The position numbers and the translations under genes are program-made. Below are positions 7,914 to 14,769 of a DNA stretch of 15,388 nucleotides, one piece after another (within the stretch, counting starts at the first letter, position 1; each line of letters begins with the position of its first letter). The stretch is from Verrucomicrobiota bacterium (lineage in GTDB: Bacteria; Verrucomicrobiota; Verrucomicrobiia; Verrucomicrobiales; Akkermansiaceae), in assembly GCA_026397695.1 (NCBI GenBank), contig JAPLUJ010000679.1, positions 1 to 15,388 on the forward strand, read 5' to 3'. The notes under the pieces were generated by a model. The model was not told the origin of the DNA. It did no database searches and worked only from the letters and a program-made list of their open reading frames with translations.

Positions 7914-8780
7914 CTAGCAACACTTTGGTTTGAGCAGATCGCGTTGATCTTTGGCGGTGGCCAGCCATTGGCGGGCGGGTTCCTGCCCGGCGTTTTCCAG
8001 ATGGGCGAGGATTTCGCCGAGGTCGGCGAGGGTTTCGCGCAGCGGGCCTAACAGAGCAGCGCGGTTTTCGATGAGGATTTCCGCCCACATGTCCGGGTTG
8101 CCCGAGGCAACGCGTGTGGTATCCCTCAGGCCGCCGCCGCCGAAGCAACCGTGGGCCGGGTCTAGCAGGCAAATGCGGGCGGCGCTGGCAGCCATGATGT
8201 GTGGCAGGTGGCTGATGCGCGCGACCAAGGCATCGTGGGCGGCCGCGTTCAGCCAGGTGGTGCGGCAGCCGACGCTTTGCCAGAAGCGTTCCAACGCCTC
8301 TGCCTGCGCGGCGGGCGCGTGATCGTCATTGGTCAGGAGGCAGGCGGCTCCTTCGAACAAGCGGGCGTCTGCGGCGGCGATTCCGACACGCTCGGAGCCG
8401 GCCATCGGGTGGCTGCCGATGAATGCGATGCCGCGTCCCGCGAGCACCGGATGGATGCTTTGGTGCGGAGCGCGTTTCACGCTGCCGACATCCGTGACTA
8501 GGCAACCCGCAGGCAGGCCGGCATCCACAGCTTGGGCAACGAGCGCAGCCATCGAGCCCACCGGCACGGCAAGCACCAGCAGATTGGCACCTTCGACGGC
8601 TGCGGCGAGGTCGCAGGTGGCCCCGCGGATGCCGAGGGCGCGGGCGTCGTTCGCGGTGTCTTTTCTGCGCGCCCACAGGCGGACGTGCGGCGGCGGCTCC
8701 AAAGTGGCAAGTTTCAGGGCGAGTGATCCGCCTAACAGACCACCGCCAAGAATCGTGATGTTAGAGAAATCCGCGCTCAT
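7914..8780 (-). CDS. tyrA: Prephenate/arogenate dehydrogenase
   Basis: NAD(P)-dependent oxidative decarboxylation of prephenate (or arogenate) in tyrosine synthesis. The 288-residue product starts with a Rossmann nucleotide-binding turn (LGGGLLGGSLA, 11-21). It continues with TDVGSVK (96-102), GSHPMAGSE (122-130, a substrate-site motif), ISHLPH and GGGLRDTTRVASGNPDMW. There is no fused chorismate mutase and no C-terminal ACT domain, so this is the short monofunctional form. Which cyclohexadienyl substrate or cofactor is used cannot be told by eye. The ATG is at 8778-8780, and no Shine-Dalgarno is evident. A stable hairpin lies 12-35 bp upstream of the start. It is the first gene of a probable tyrA-aroA-cmk transcript; the TAG stop is 18 bp before aroA. 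Confidence 0.94.
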   Translation of the reverse strand: MSADFSNITILGGGLLGGSLALKLATLEPPPHVRLWARRKDTANDARALGIRGATCDLAAAVEGANLLVLAVPVGSMAALVAQAVDAGLPAGCLVTDVGSVKRAPHQSIHPVLAGRGIAFIGSHPMAGSERVGIAAADARLFEGAACLLTNDDHAPAAQAEALERFWQSVGCRTTWLNAAAHDALVARISHLPHIMAASAARICLLDPAHGCFGGGGLRDTTRVASGNPDMWAEILIENRAALLGPLRETLADLGEILAHLENAGQEPARQWLATAKDQRDLLKPKCC

Positions 8781-8791
8781 TGAGCAACAAG

Positions 8792-8824
8792 CCGGGTCCA
8801 GAGGTCCGGACCCGGTTGGTTTTT
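8792..8824. terminator. 8-bp GC hairpin with T tract between lipoprotein gene and tyrA
   Basis: CCGGGTCC (8792-8799) pairs perfectly with GGACCCGG (8808-8815) around an 8-base loop. A TTTTT run (8820-8824) follows on the plus strand, so the best terminator reading is for plus-strand transcription. On the minus strand, where the genes lie, the hairpin is followed only by CTTGTTGC. It could still end the lipoprotein transcript or act as a leader structure for tyrA. Confidence 0.45.
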
Positions 8825-8857
8825 ACCACAAATGGGTTTACCGGGAATCAGGAAGGA

Positions 8858-9283
8858 TCAGGGGACCCGGAAGAATTTCTTTTCGGCAGCCGGATAAGTG
8901 GGATCCATGACCAAGGTGCCGGTTGGAATGTCACGCACGTCCACCACTTTGTTGTTGTAGGGGCTGAACACAAAACCGTCTTTTCCGGGAACCTTGTTGG
9001 CGAAGGCGTAATCGCGCTTTGCTTCAACGGGCGGCTTGGTTTTATCGGTGGGTTGCGTGGAAGCGCCGGGATTCTCAGGGGGATTGTTCTGCGCGAGTTC
9101 TTCCTGTTCCTTCTTTTTCAGGGCCTCCTGCTCCTTGATTTTCTGCGGGTCGGGATTGGCGGCGACTTTTGCCGGGGTCTTGGTGACCTTTTTTTGATTG
9201 GGATTCTCGTTGACGGGATAGCAGGAAGCCAACAAGAGACAGCCGAGGACGGCAAAACCAGTGGAAAGACGGATGTTTTTCAT
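8858..9283 (-). CDS. Small charged lipoprotein of unknown function
   Basis: The ATG at 9281-9283 opens a lipoprotein signal peptide with lipobox L-A-S-C (C21). The mature protein would therefore be lipid-anchored at the cell envelope. Residues ~30-90 are rich in K, E, Q, P and N, with a short helical or coiled-coil stretch (KIKEQEALKKKEQEEL). The last ~50 residues form a more ordered block (ANKVPGKDGFVFSPYNNKVVDVRDIPTG) ending FFRVP. Length is 141 aa. A longer reading from 9349 adds 22 residues that do not look like a leader. I recall similar short lipoproteins in Verrucomicrobia but cannot name a family. It stands alone: divergent from the IF-1-like gene and separated from tyrA by 77 bp that include a hairpin. 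Confidence 0.8.
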   Translation of the reverse strand: MKNIRLSTGFAVLGCLLLASCYPVNENPNQKKVTKTPAKVAANPDPQKIKEQEALKKKEQEELAQNNPPENPGASTQPTDKTKPPVEAKRDYAFANKVPGKDGFVFSPYNNKVVDVRDIPTGTLVMDPTYPAAEKKFFRVP

Positions 9284-9474
9284 GGGAGTTGGAAAAAACG
9301 GAGTTTGAAAGTTCGGGGTGTTTCTGCCGGTGCAACCGAGCAGACGCACGTAATCTTGCCCATCTTGGACATTCCGTCAAGCATGGTCGTGATTTGTGAG
9401 GCGATTTTGCGGAATAATCTCCCGCAGTCAGGCTTGCAGCCCGCTGGCATCCGGATTGAAACTCGGCGCACGCC

Positions 9475-9735
9475 ATGCCGGAAGACCTCATTCACACCCA
9501 CGGACGGGTTTTGGAAAACCTGGGTCCGGTACTTTACCGGGTCGCCCTGCCCAACGGGAAAGTCATTCTCGCCCACGTGTCCAAGCGCCGGGCCGCCGAT
9601 ACAACCGGGTTTGCGGTGGGCGAGCGGGTGTTGCTCGAATTCACCCCCTATGACTTCGACACGGCACGCATTCTGGGTGCGGCGGAGAGACCCGGCCTAC
9701 TTGCCGATGCAGAAGCGGCTGAAGATCACGCCTAA
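9475..9735 (+). CDS. infA: Translation initiation factor IF-1-like S1 (OB-fold) protein
   Basis: An 86-residue OB-fold protein that aligns along its length with IF-1: [49 protein letters not shown]-1 binds the 30S A site during initiation. Compared with E. coli IF-1, the basic loop (KMRKNYIRI) is changed to [12 protein letters not shown], and there is a C-terminal extension of ~14 acidic/alanine residues. It may therefore be a divergent second copy rather than the main factor; the gene symbol is tentative. The start ATG at 9475-9477 fits the family N-terminus, and no Shine-Dalgarno is seen. Its last 39 bp overlap the end of mnmE on the opposite strand. The 190-bp region upstream, shared with the lipoprotein gene, must hold both promoters, but I cannot place them. 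Confidence 0.82.
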   Translation: MPEDLIHTHGRVLENLGPVLYRVALPNGKVILAHVSKRRAADTTGFAVGERVLLEFTPYDFDTARILGAAERPGLLADAEAAEDHA

Positions 9736-11049
9736 CAGATCATCGCTGTCCACCCGGCCGGGGATTTCGCCCAGCGCGTCGAGCGCCTCGCGCAGGTCGA
9801 TCGCGGCGAGTTCCGGGTGGCGCGCCGGATCGTCTAACACCTCGAGTGCGGCGAGCAAGCCCACACGGGCCGCAAGCAGGCTGGCCTGATGGCGGGCATT
9901 GATCGCCACGGCGTGCTCGCCCCAATCGACCTCGCTGAAATGCAGCGCATCGCGGATGGTGATGGCCAGCGTGTCGAAGCCCTCACCGGTGAGTCAGGAT
10001 AGGCGCACCGCAGCCACCCCCGCCCATGACGGGTGCTCGCCGAGATCAAGCTTGTTGAGCACTAACAAATGCTGCGCCGCGCCTGCCGGAAGCGCTGCGG
10101 CGGCTGGTCGCGGGCTGCTGGCATCCGCCACCTCTAACAAAAGATCGGCCGCCTCGATTTGGCGGGTGGTGCGTTGGATGCCATCCGCCTCGATCAGGTT
10201 GGCCGCCTCGCGCATGCCGGCGGTATCGACGAGGCGCAGCGGAATGCCTAGCAGGTTGACGGATTCCTCGATGGTATCGCGGGTGGTTCCGGGAGTCTCG
10301 CTGACGATGGCCCTCGCGCAACCTAGCAGACGGTTGAGCAGGCTGGATTTGCCGACGTTGGGTTGGCCGAAGATCACGGTGTGCACGCCCTCGCGCAGGA
10401 TCCGTCCCTGATCGGCGGTGGCGAGCAGCGCATCAACGGTGGTTAGAACCGCCTGGACGCCCGCGCATAAGCGGGTGCCGGTGAGCGGATCGATGTCCTC
10501 CTCCGGAAAATCGATCCACGCTTCGAGATGGGCGAGGGTTTCCAACAAACGATCACGGGCTTCGGTGGTACGGCGGCCGAGGATTCCCTCGAGTTGACTG
10601 CGGGCGGCACGCAGCGACAGCCGGGATTGCGCGGCAATGAGATCCATCACGCCTTCGGCTTGGGTCAGGTCGAGTTTACCATTGAGGAACGCGCGGCGGG
10701 TGAATTCACCTGGCCCGGCAGGCACGGCGCCGCAGGCAAGCAGGCGCTCTAACACCTCGCGGGTGACCCGCATGCCGCCATGGCCGGAGAATTCCACACA
10801 GTCCTCGCCAGTATAACTGTGGGGAGCGGGAAACACGGTGAGCAGGCCGTCGTCGATCACGCGGCCTGCGGCATCCCGGATGCAGGCGTGGCGGGCGGTG
10901 CGCGGCGCTTGGGCGGACACCCTGCCGTCGCTGGCCAAATCCGCCACCCGGACCGCCGCCGGCCCGGAAATCCTGACTAACGAAACCGCGCCCATGCCCG
11001 GCGGCGTGGCGATGGCGGCGATGGTCGTGCGGTACGCGTCAGGGCTCAT
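9697..11049 (-). pseudogene. mnmE: tRNA modification GTPase MnmE with in-frame TGA
   Basis: MnmE works with MnmG to add the carboxymethylaminomethyl group at U34 of certain tRNAs. From the ATG at 11047-11049 the frame has the N-terminal tetrahydrofolate-binding domain, GPGEFTRRAFLNGK, G1 GQPNVGKS (228-235), the TTRD region (255-258), G3 DTAG (275-278) and G4 NKLD (332-335). Codon 352 is TGA (9994-9996). The same frame then continues as [10 protein letters not shown] ... [17 protein letters not shown] to FSRFCIGK and TAA at 9697. That gives 450 codons, the normal length for the family, including the catalytic Cys of FCIGK. The TGA sits where the G5 motif is usually SA or SC before LTGEG, so TGC to TGA is the simplest explanation. 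A product ending there (351 aa) lacks the last helical region and catalytic Cys. An upstream extension to 11217 is repeat DNA, not protein. Confidence 0.88.
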
Positions 11050-11057
11050 GGGATGAT

Positions 11058-11171
11058 TGTGGATCGTGGATCGTAGATTGTGGATTGTGGATCGTAGATT
11101 GTGGGGCGCGGATTGTGGATCGTGGATCGTGGATCGTGAAAGTTGATTGTGAAAGTTGATTGTGAAAGTGG
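11058..11171. repeat. Heptamer array (TGTGGAT/CGTGGAT) upstream of mnmE
   Basis: Eleven heptads of the form YGTRGAT run from 11058 to 11134 (tgtggat, cgtggat, cgtagat and variants tgtgggg, cgcggat). About two and a half copies of a 13-bp unit (gtgaaagttgatt) follow. A GC-rich insert lies between this array and the second one (11172-11232), with a 9-bp direct repeat GCGTCCCGC at 11177-11185 and 11203-11211. Together with the second array this fills the hisC-mnmE spacer; no gene is supported there. Confidence 0.93.
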
Positions 11172-11232
11172 CTGACGCGTCCCGCGGCAGGCCGGGCTGG
11201 TGGCGTCCCGCCGCCAAGACTCTGTATCGACA

Positions 11233-11415
11233 TGGATCGCGGATCGCGGATTGTGGATTGTGGATGATGCGGACCCATCACCCATCCTCTATCCACGATC
11301 CTCCATCCACGATCCTCCATCCACGATCCTCCATCCACGATCCTCCATCCACGATCCTCCATCCACGATCCTCTATCCACGATCCTCCGATCCTCTATCC
11401 ACGATCCTCTATCTA
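11233..11415. repeat. Heptamer/14-mer array abutting the hisC stop codon
   Basis: Five heptads in the same sense as the first array (11233-11267, tggatcg, cggatcg, cggattg, tggattg, tggatga) are followed from 11282 by the opposite sense. There CGATCCT alternates with CCATCCA or CTATCCA for about 18 heptads, which makes a nearly perfect 14-bp period from 11296 to 11379. One extra C breaks the phase at 11387. The last heptad, CTATCTA, contains the hisC TAG stop (11413-11415). Copies of ATCCACGATCC here are exact reverse complements of GGATCGTGGAT in the first array (for example 11061-11071), so large hairpins can form. Confidence 0.95.
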
Positions 11416-12516
11416 TTCTTTCGCTTTGGCGAGCACCGCATCGAGCACTTCGAGGCAGCGTTGGTTGTGGGCATGGGTTCCGATCGAGATACGGATCCAA
11501 TCGGGCAGTTTGTAACTGCTCATGGCCCTAACGATGACGCCCTGTTGGAGCATGTCGCGGAACACGCGGTCGCCGCCGCCCGGCTTGACCAGCAGGAAAT
11601 TCGCGTGGCTCGGGACGAATTGCAGTGCGCGTTGACGGAACGCCTGGGCATAGAAGGCCATGCCCTCGCGGTTTACTTGCTGGGTGTTGGCGATGTGTTG
11701 TTTGTCCGTTAGAGCGGCGAGCGCGCCGGCCTGGGCGATGGCATTCACATTGAATGGCTGGCGGGCCTTTTGCAGGAGTGCCGCCAGCGGCGCGGGTGCC
11801 AAACCATAACCGACCCGCAAGCCTGCCAAACCGTGGATTTTCGAGAAGGTCCGCAGCACGCACACGTTGCGGCCCTCGCGCACATATCGCAGCGTATCCG
11901 GCGGATTCCCGGGAAACTCGATATAGGCCTCGTCGAACACTGCGATCACATGCTCCGGGAGACGGTCCATGAAGCGGTCGATGGTTTGCTGGTCCACCAT
12001 GGTACCCGTCGGGTTGTTAGGATTCGCGATGAAAACCAGGCGCGTGTTTTGCGTGATGGCGGCGGCCATCGCAGGCAGGTCGTGGATGAAGTCGGGATCG
12101 GCAACTTCAACGTATTTCGCGCCGAAGAGCGTGGCCATGAGTTTGTACACCACGAAGGCGTGTTCTGCCGCGGTCAATTCCGTCTCACGGTTGAGAAACG
12201 TGTGGCAGAGCAACTCGATGATTTCGTTCGAGCCGTTGCCGAGCACCACGTTTTCGAGGCCCAGCCCCAGCGAATCCGCGATGGCGGTGCGTAAACGGTA
12301 GCCGCCGCCGTCCGGATAGATGTGCGCCTCCTCAAGCGCGGCACGCATGGCGGCTTTCGCCATGGGAGACGGCCCGAGAGGGTTTTCGTTCGAGGCGACC
12401 TTGACGATCTGCGAGGGATCGAGCCCGAGTTCACGGGCGGTTTCGTCAATCGGTTTGCCGGGCTCGTAGGCCAGCAGATCGCACACAAAGCGGTTCGCGT
12501 AGGAGTCAATGGTCAT
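11413..12516 (-). CDS. hisC: Histidinol-phosphate aminotransferase
   Basis: PLP enzyme (class I/II aminotransferase fold) that transfers an amino group to imidazole acetol phosphate in histidine synthesis; some family members also serve aromatic amino acids. From ATG 12514-12516 the 367-residue protein shows SNENPLGPSP (42-51), PDGGGYRLR, NGSNEIIELL, NPNNPTG (165-171), FDEAYIEF (194-201), the Schiff-base lysine in TFSKIHGLAGLRVGYG (K226, R234) and SNFLL-like HANFLLVKP. The start is chosen because residue 1 matches the family; a longer reading to 12600 adds 28 poorly fitting residues. A 9-bp hairpin lies directly before the ATG. It is divergent from dapL. With tyrA and aroA close by, aromatic transamination is a reasonable second role. 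The stop TAG falls in the last heptad of the repeat array. Confidence 0.93.
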   Translation of the reverse strand: MTIDSYANRFVCDLLAYEPGKPIDETARELGLDPSQIVKVASNENPLGPSPMAKAAMRAALEEAHIYPDGGGYRLRTAIADSLGLGLENVVLGNGSNEIIELLCHTFLNRETELTAAEHAFVVYKLMATLFGAKYVEVADPDFIHDLPAMAAAITQNTRLVFIANPNNPTGTMVDQQTIDRFMDRLPEHVIAVFDEAYIEFPGNPPDTLRYVREGRNVCVLRTFSKIHGLAGLRVGYGLAPAPLAALLQKARQPFNVNAIAQAGALAALTDKQHIANTQQVNREGMAFYAQAFRQRALQFVPSHANFLLVKPGGGDRVFRDMLQQGVIVRAMSSYKLPDWIRISIGTHAHNQRCLEVLDAVLAKAKE

Positions 12517-12542
12517 CTCGGGCGGGACCGTAGCCGCCCGAG
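12517..12542 (-). promoter_or_regulatory. 9-bp perfect hairpin touching the hisC start codon
   Basis: CTCGGGCGG (12517-12525) and CCGCCCGAG (12534-12542) form a perfect stem with an 8-base loop. In the hisC mRNA the stem ends immediately before AUG. No Shine-Dalgarno is present outside it, and no U tract follows, so it is not a terminator. It could hide the initiation region or be a DNA operator in the hisC/dapL divergent spacer. Confidence 0.6.
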
Positions 12543-12646
12543 GCCCATCGGTCAAACGCCAAGGTGACCGCTCGCAGGACCGCAGGGCCATTTCCGGCAT
12601 CTCCGCCCTTGCGCGATCCGCCTCAGGCCGTTAAACGTCCGCCGTC

Positions 12647-13879
12647 ATGGCCGCTATCAACTCGAATTTCCTCAAACTCAAAGCCGGATACCTGTTTCCC
12701 GAAATCGCCCGCCGGGTGAAAGCCTATAGTGAAAACCACCCCGACATGGCCGCACGCATCATCCGCTGTGGCATCGGCGACGTGACCGAGCCGTTGCCGC
12801 TCGCAGCCGTGCAGGCGATGCATGAAGGAGTTGAGGAATTGGCCGACCGCGAGACGTTCAAGGGTTATGGGCCGGAGCAGGGATACGAGTTTCTGCGCCA
12901 AGCCATTGTGGACCACCAGTTCGCCGGCCTCGGCATCAGCGCGGACGAGGTGTTCATCTCCGACGGCTCGAAATGCGATACCGGCAACATCCTCGACATC
13001 TTCGGCAAGGGCAACACCATCGCCATCACCGATCCGGTCTATCCGGTTTATGTCGATACCAATGTGATGGCCGGCAATACCGGCGACGCCGATGCCCAGG
13101 GCACCTACGCCGGCTTGCTCTACTTGCCATGCAACGCCACTAACCAATTCGTCGCGGATGTTCCCGCTGCCAAGGCGGACATCATCTATCTGTGCTTCCC
13201 TAACAATCCAACCGGCGCGGTGGCCACCCGCTCGCAACTCGCGGCATGGGTGAATTACGCCAAGGCCAACGACGCCATCATTCTCTTCGACGCCGCCTAC
13301 GAAGCCTTCATCCAGGATCCGGCCATTCCGCATTCGATCTTTGAAATCGATGGCGCGCGCGATTGCGCCATCGAGTTCCGCTCGTTTTCGAAAAATGGCG
13401 GGTTCACCGGCGTGCGCTGCGCCTGTGTGGTCATCCCTAAATCGGTTAGCGGACTGGCCGATGATGGCAGCCGCGTGCCGCTGCATCAACTGTGGAGCCG
13501 TCGTCACACCACCAAGTTCAACGGTGCCAGCTATCCGGTCCAGAAGGCCGCTGCCGCATTGTTTTCCCCAGCCGGAAAACAACAGGTCGCCGCGCTCATC
13601 GCACACTACATGGGCAATGCCAAACTCCTCCGCGAAGCCGCCGCCGCCGCCGGTCTTCCCGTCTTCGGCGGAGTAAACGCCCCTTACGTCTGGGTCGGCT
13701 GCCCTGCCGGCCTCAGCTCGTGGGACATGTTCGACAAAATGTTAGGCGAGGCGCAGGTAGTCATCACCCCGGGCTCCGGCTTCGGCTCCGCCGGCGAAGG
13801 CTACTTCCGCATCTCCGCCTTCAACTCCCGTGCCAACGTCATGGAAGTCTGCCGCCGCCTCAATGCACTGGTCGCGTGA
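12647..13879 (+). CDS. dapL: LL-diaminopimelate aminotransferase
   Basis: Converts tetrahydrodipicolinate directly to LL-diaminopimelate with glutamate as amino donor, a shortcut for lysine and peptidoglycan synthesis found in plants, Chlamydiae, Verrucomicrobia and others. The 410-residue length is standard. Visible motifs are [17 protein letters not shown] at the N-terminus, [46 protein letters not shown] (184-191), [10 protein letters not shown] (213-222), the PLP lysine in [14 protein letters not shown] (K249) and [10 protein letters not shown]. The ATG at 12647-12649 matches the family start; no Shine-Dalgarno is obvious. It is divergent from hisC across a 130-bp spacer. The stop is TGA at 13877-13879, and no clear terminator follows. 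Confidence 0.96.
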   Translation: MAAINSNFLKLKAGYLFPEIARRVKAYSENHPDMAARIIRCGIGDVTEPLPLAAVQAMHEGVEELADRETFKGYGPEQGYEFLRQAIVDHQFAGLGISADEVFISDGSKCDTGNILDIFGKGNTIAITDPVYPVYVDTNVMAGNTGDADAQGTYAGLLYLPCNATNQFVADVPAAKADIIYLCFPNNPTGAVATRSQLAAWVNYAKANDAIILFDAAYEAFIQDPAIPHSIFEIDGARDCAIEFRSFSKNGGFTGVRCACVVIPKSVSGLADDGSRVPLHQLWSRRHTTKFNGASYPVQKAAAALFSPAGKQQVAALIAHYMGNAKLLREAAAAAGLPVFGGVNAPYVWVGCPAGLSSWDMFDKMLGEAQVVITPGSGFGSAGEGYFRISAFNSRANVMEVCRRLNALVA

Positions 13880-13937
13880 GTGTGGGTCACCCTCCACCGG
13901 AAACCGAAAATCGCAAACCGCGTGTCCCCCCGTTCTC

Positions 13938-13965
13938 GTGACGGCCGTCACATACCATTGTCGCG
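13938..13965 (-). repeat. Palindromic direct repeat, copy 1 (downstream of paaX-like gene)
   Basis: GTGACGGCCGTCAC (13938-13951) is a perfect 14-bp palindrome, followed after 5 bases by ATTGTCGCG. The same two blocks in the same order occur at 14792-14818. Copy 1 lies between the dapL stop and the paaX-like stop, 37 bp past the latter. Confidence 0.85.
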
Positions 13966-14001
13966 GTTCAGCAGGTGGTACAGCAGGTCGAATCCCAAGT
14001 C

Positions 14002-14769
14002 TCAGCCCGCATGTGCGGCAAGCCTCTCCATGATTTTGCCCCGTGTTTTCCAGATTTTTCTTCCTGGATAGTCCTTGGGCAGCAGTGCTCCGGGAAGCAA
14101 CGGATCGATGCGTTGAAGACCTTGGACCAGACGCATCTCCTTTGCCAACCAAGGCACCAGATGCGCATCATGCTGGACCAATGAAGCATTTGTGACCGAG
14201 TCAAGATGTGCCGACAACGCACTCCATGCCTGATGAATGGCATGAAAATCCCATGCGCTGCGGACCAAGTCGCCAGGAGTTTCACCGGCCATCGGAACCC
14301 CCTCCATCAGAGTGAGGGAACTTCCATTGACCGCTGCTCCGCGCAGTTCTTCAATCATGCTCCCGAATGGATCGGGCGTGATCCAAACACTCTGTTGAAG
14401 GCAGCCGAAGCCCTCCTTGCACAGCCGCCTGCGGATCCTTGCACGCAGTGTGCGATCCGATTCCGGAATATCAAAGATCACCCACCGCCACTTTCCATCC
14501 CACTCACGTCCCCAGCGGGCCTCGGGATCGGAACCCAACCGACAGATCGCCGCACCCTTTGCCGTCAACCGAATCACCCGCTCTCCGCTTTCCGGATCCC
14601 GGCGCGTTTCCAAATACGCTTGGTACTCAAGCCTTTGAATCTGCCTCAACAATCCACTACCGTATGCCCAGGATTCAAACGACGAATCCAATGTTCGCCA
14701 TGACGGTCGCATCATCATTCCCGTCAACCAACCCAAACGATATAACAATAACTCGGTCCGCGCTTTCAT
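14002..14769 (-). CDS. PaaX-family transcriptional regulator
   Basis: Probable DNA-binding repressor. PaaX itself responds to phenylacetyl-CoA, but no phenylacetate genes are in view, so the ligand is unknown. From ATG 14767-14769 (255 aa) there is an N-terminal winged-helix part (residues ~3-72; SSFESWAYGSGLLRQIQRLE, then GERVIRLTAKGA). A Cas2-like central domain typical of PaaX follows (WRWVIFDIPES 94-104, RARIRRRLCKEGFGCLQQSVWITP to ~132). The C-terminal part holds AWDFHAIHQAWSALSAHL and LLPKDYPGRKIWKTRG. GGGGG lies 3 bases before this ATG. The longer reading to 15006 is unlikely because it runs through a palindrome and non-coding-looking sequence. A matching palindromic repeat flanks the gene on each side. 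After the TGA stop the same frame stays open for 17 codons to a second TGA. No GTTAG/CTAAC pentamer occurs here, unlike most of the window. Confidence 0.85.
   Translation of the reverse strand: MKARTELLLYRLGWLTGMMMRPSWRTLDSSFESWAYGSGLLRQIQRLEYQAYLETRRDPESGERVIRLTAKGAAICRLGSDPEARWGREWDGKWRWVIFDIPESDRTLRARIRRRLCKEGFGCLQQSVWITPDPFGSMIEELRGAAVNGSSLTLMEGVPMAGETPGDLVRSAWDFHAIHQAWSALSAHLDSVTNASLVQHDAHLVPWLAKEMRLVQGLQRIDPLLPGALLPKDYPGRKIWKTRGKIMERLAAHAG

Noticed and set aside
8780..9889. Plus-strand 369-residue open frame
   Set aside because: It runs antisense to the lipoprotein gene and mnmE, crosses intergenic DNA and has low-complexity content. It is a GC-rich shadow frame.
9994..9996. Selenocysteine codon in MnmE
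   Set aside because: No convincing bacterial SECIS stem-loop with a suitable apical loop follows the TGA. The CTCACCGGTGAG palindrome after it has no loop and simply encodes LTGEG. Selenocysteine here is not known for the family.
11050..11217. N-terminal extension of MnmE through the repeat array
   Set aside because: The extra residues are translated heptamers (STIHDPQS-like). The family N-terminus matches the ATG at 11047-11049.
11058..11415. CRISPR-like array
   Set aside because: Units are 7 or 14 bp and contiguous, with no unique spacers of constant length and no cas genes. The Cas2-like domain nearby belongs to a PaaX-type regulator.
12623..13606. Minus-strand 327-residue open frame
   Set aside because: It is the antisense of dapL, whose motifs are unambiguous on the plus strand.
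1..13745. Integron attC core sites, since GTTAGGC/GCCTAAC fit the GTTRRRY core
   Set aside because: The sites lie inside conserved housekeeping genes, are unpaired, and have no folded attC arms or integrase nearby.
13945..14004. TGA read as a sense codon genome-wide (mnmE, and a 17-codon open extension after the paaX-like stop)
   Set aside because: cmk, aroA, dapL and the lipoprotein gene end at TGA at family-appropriate lengths, and Trp uses TGG. The paaX-like product already ends sensibly at its TGA.
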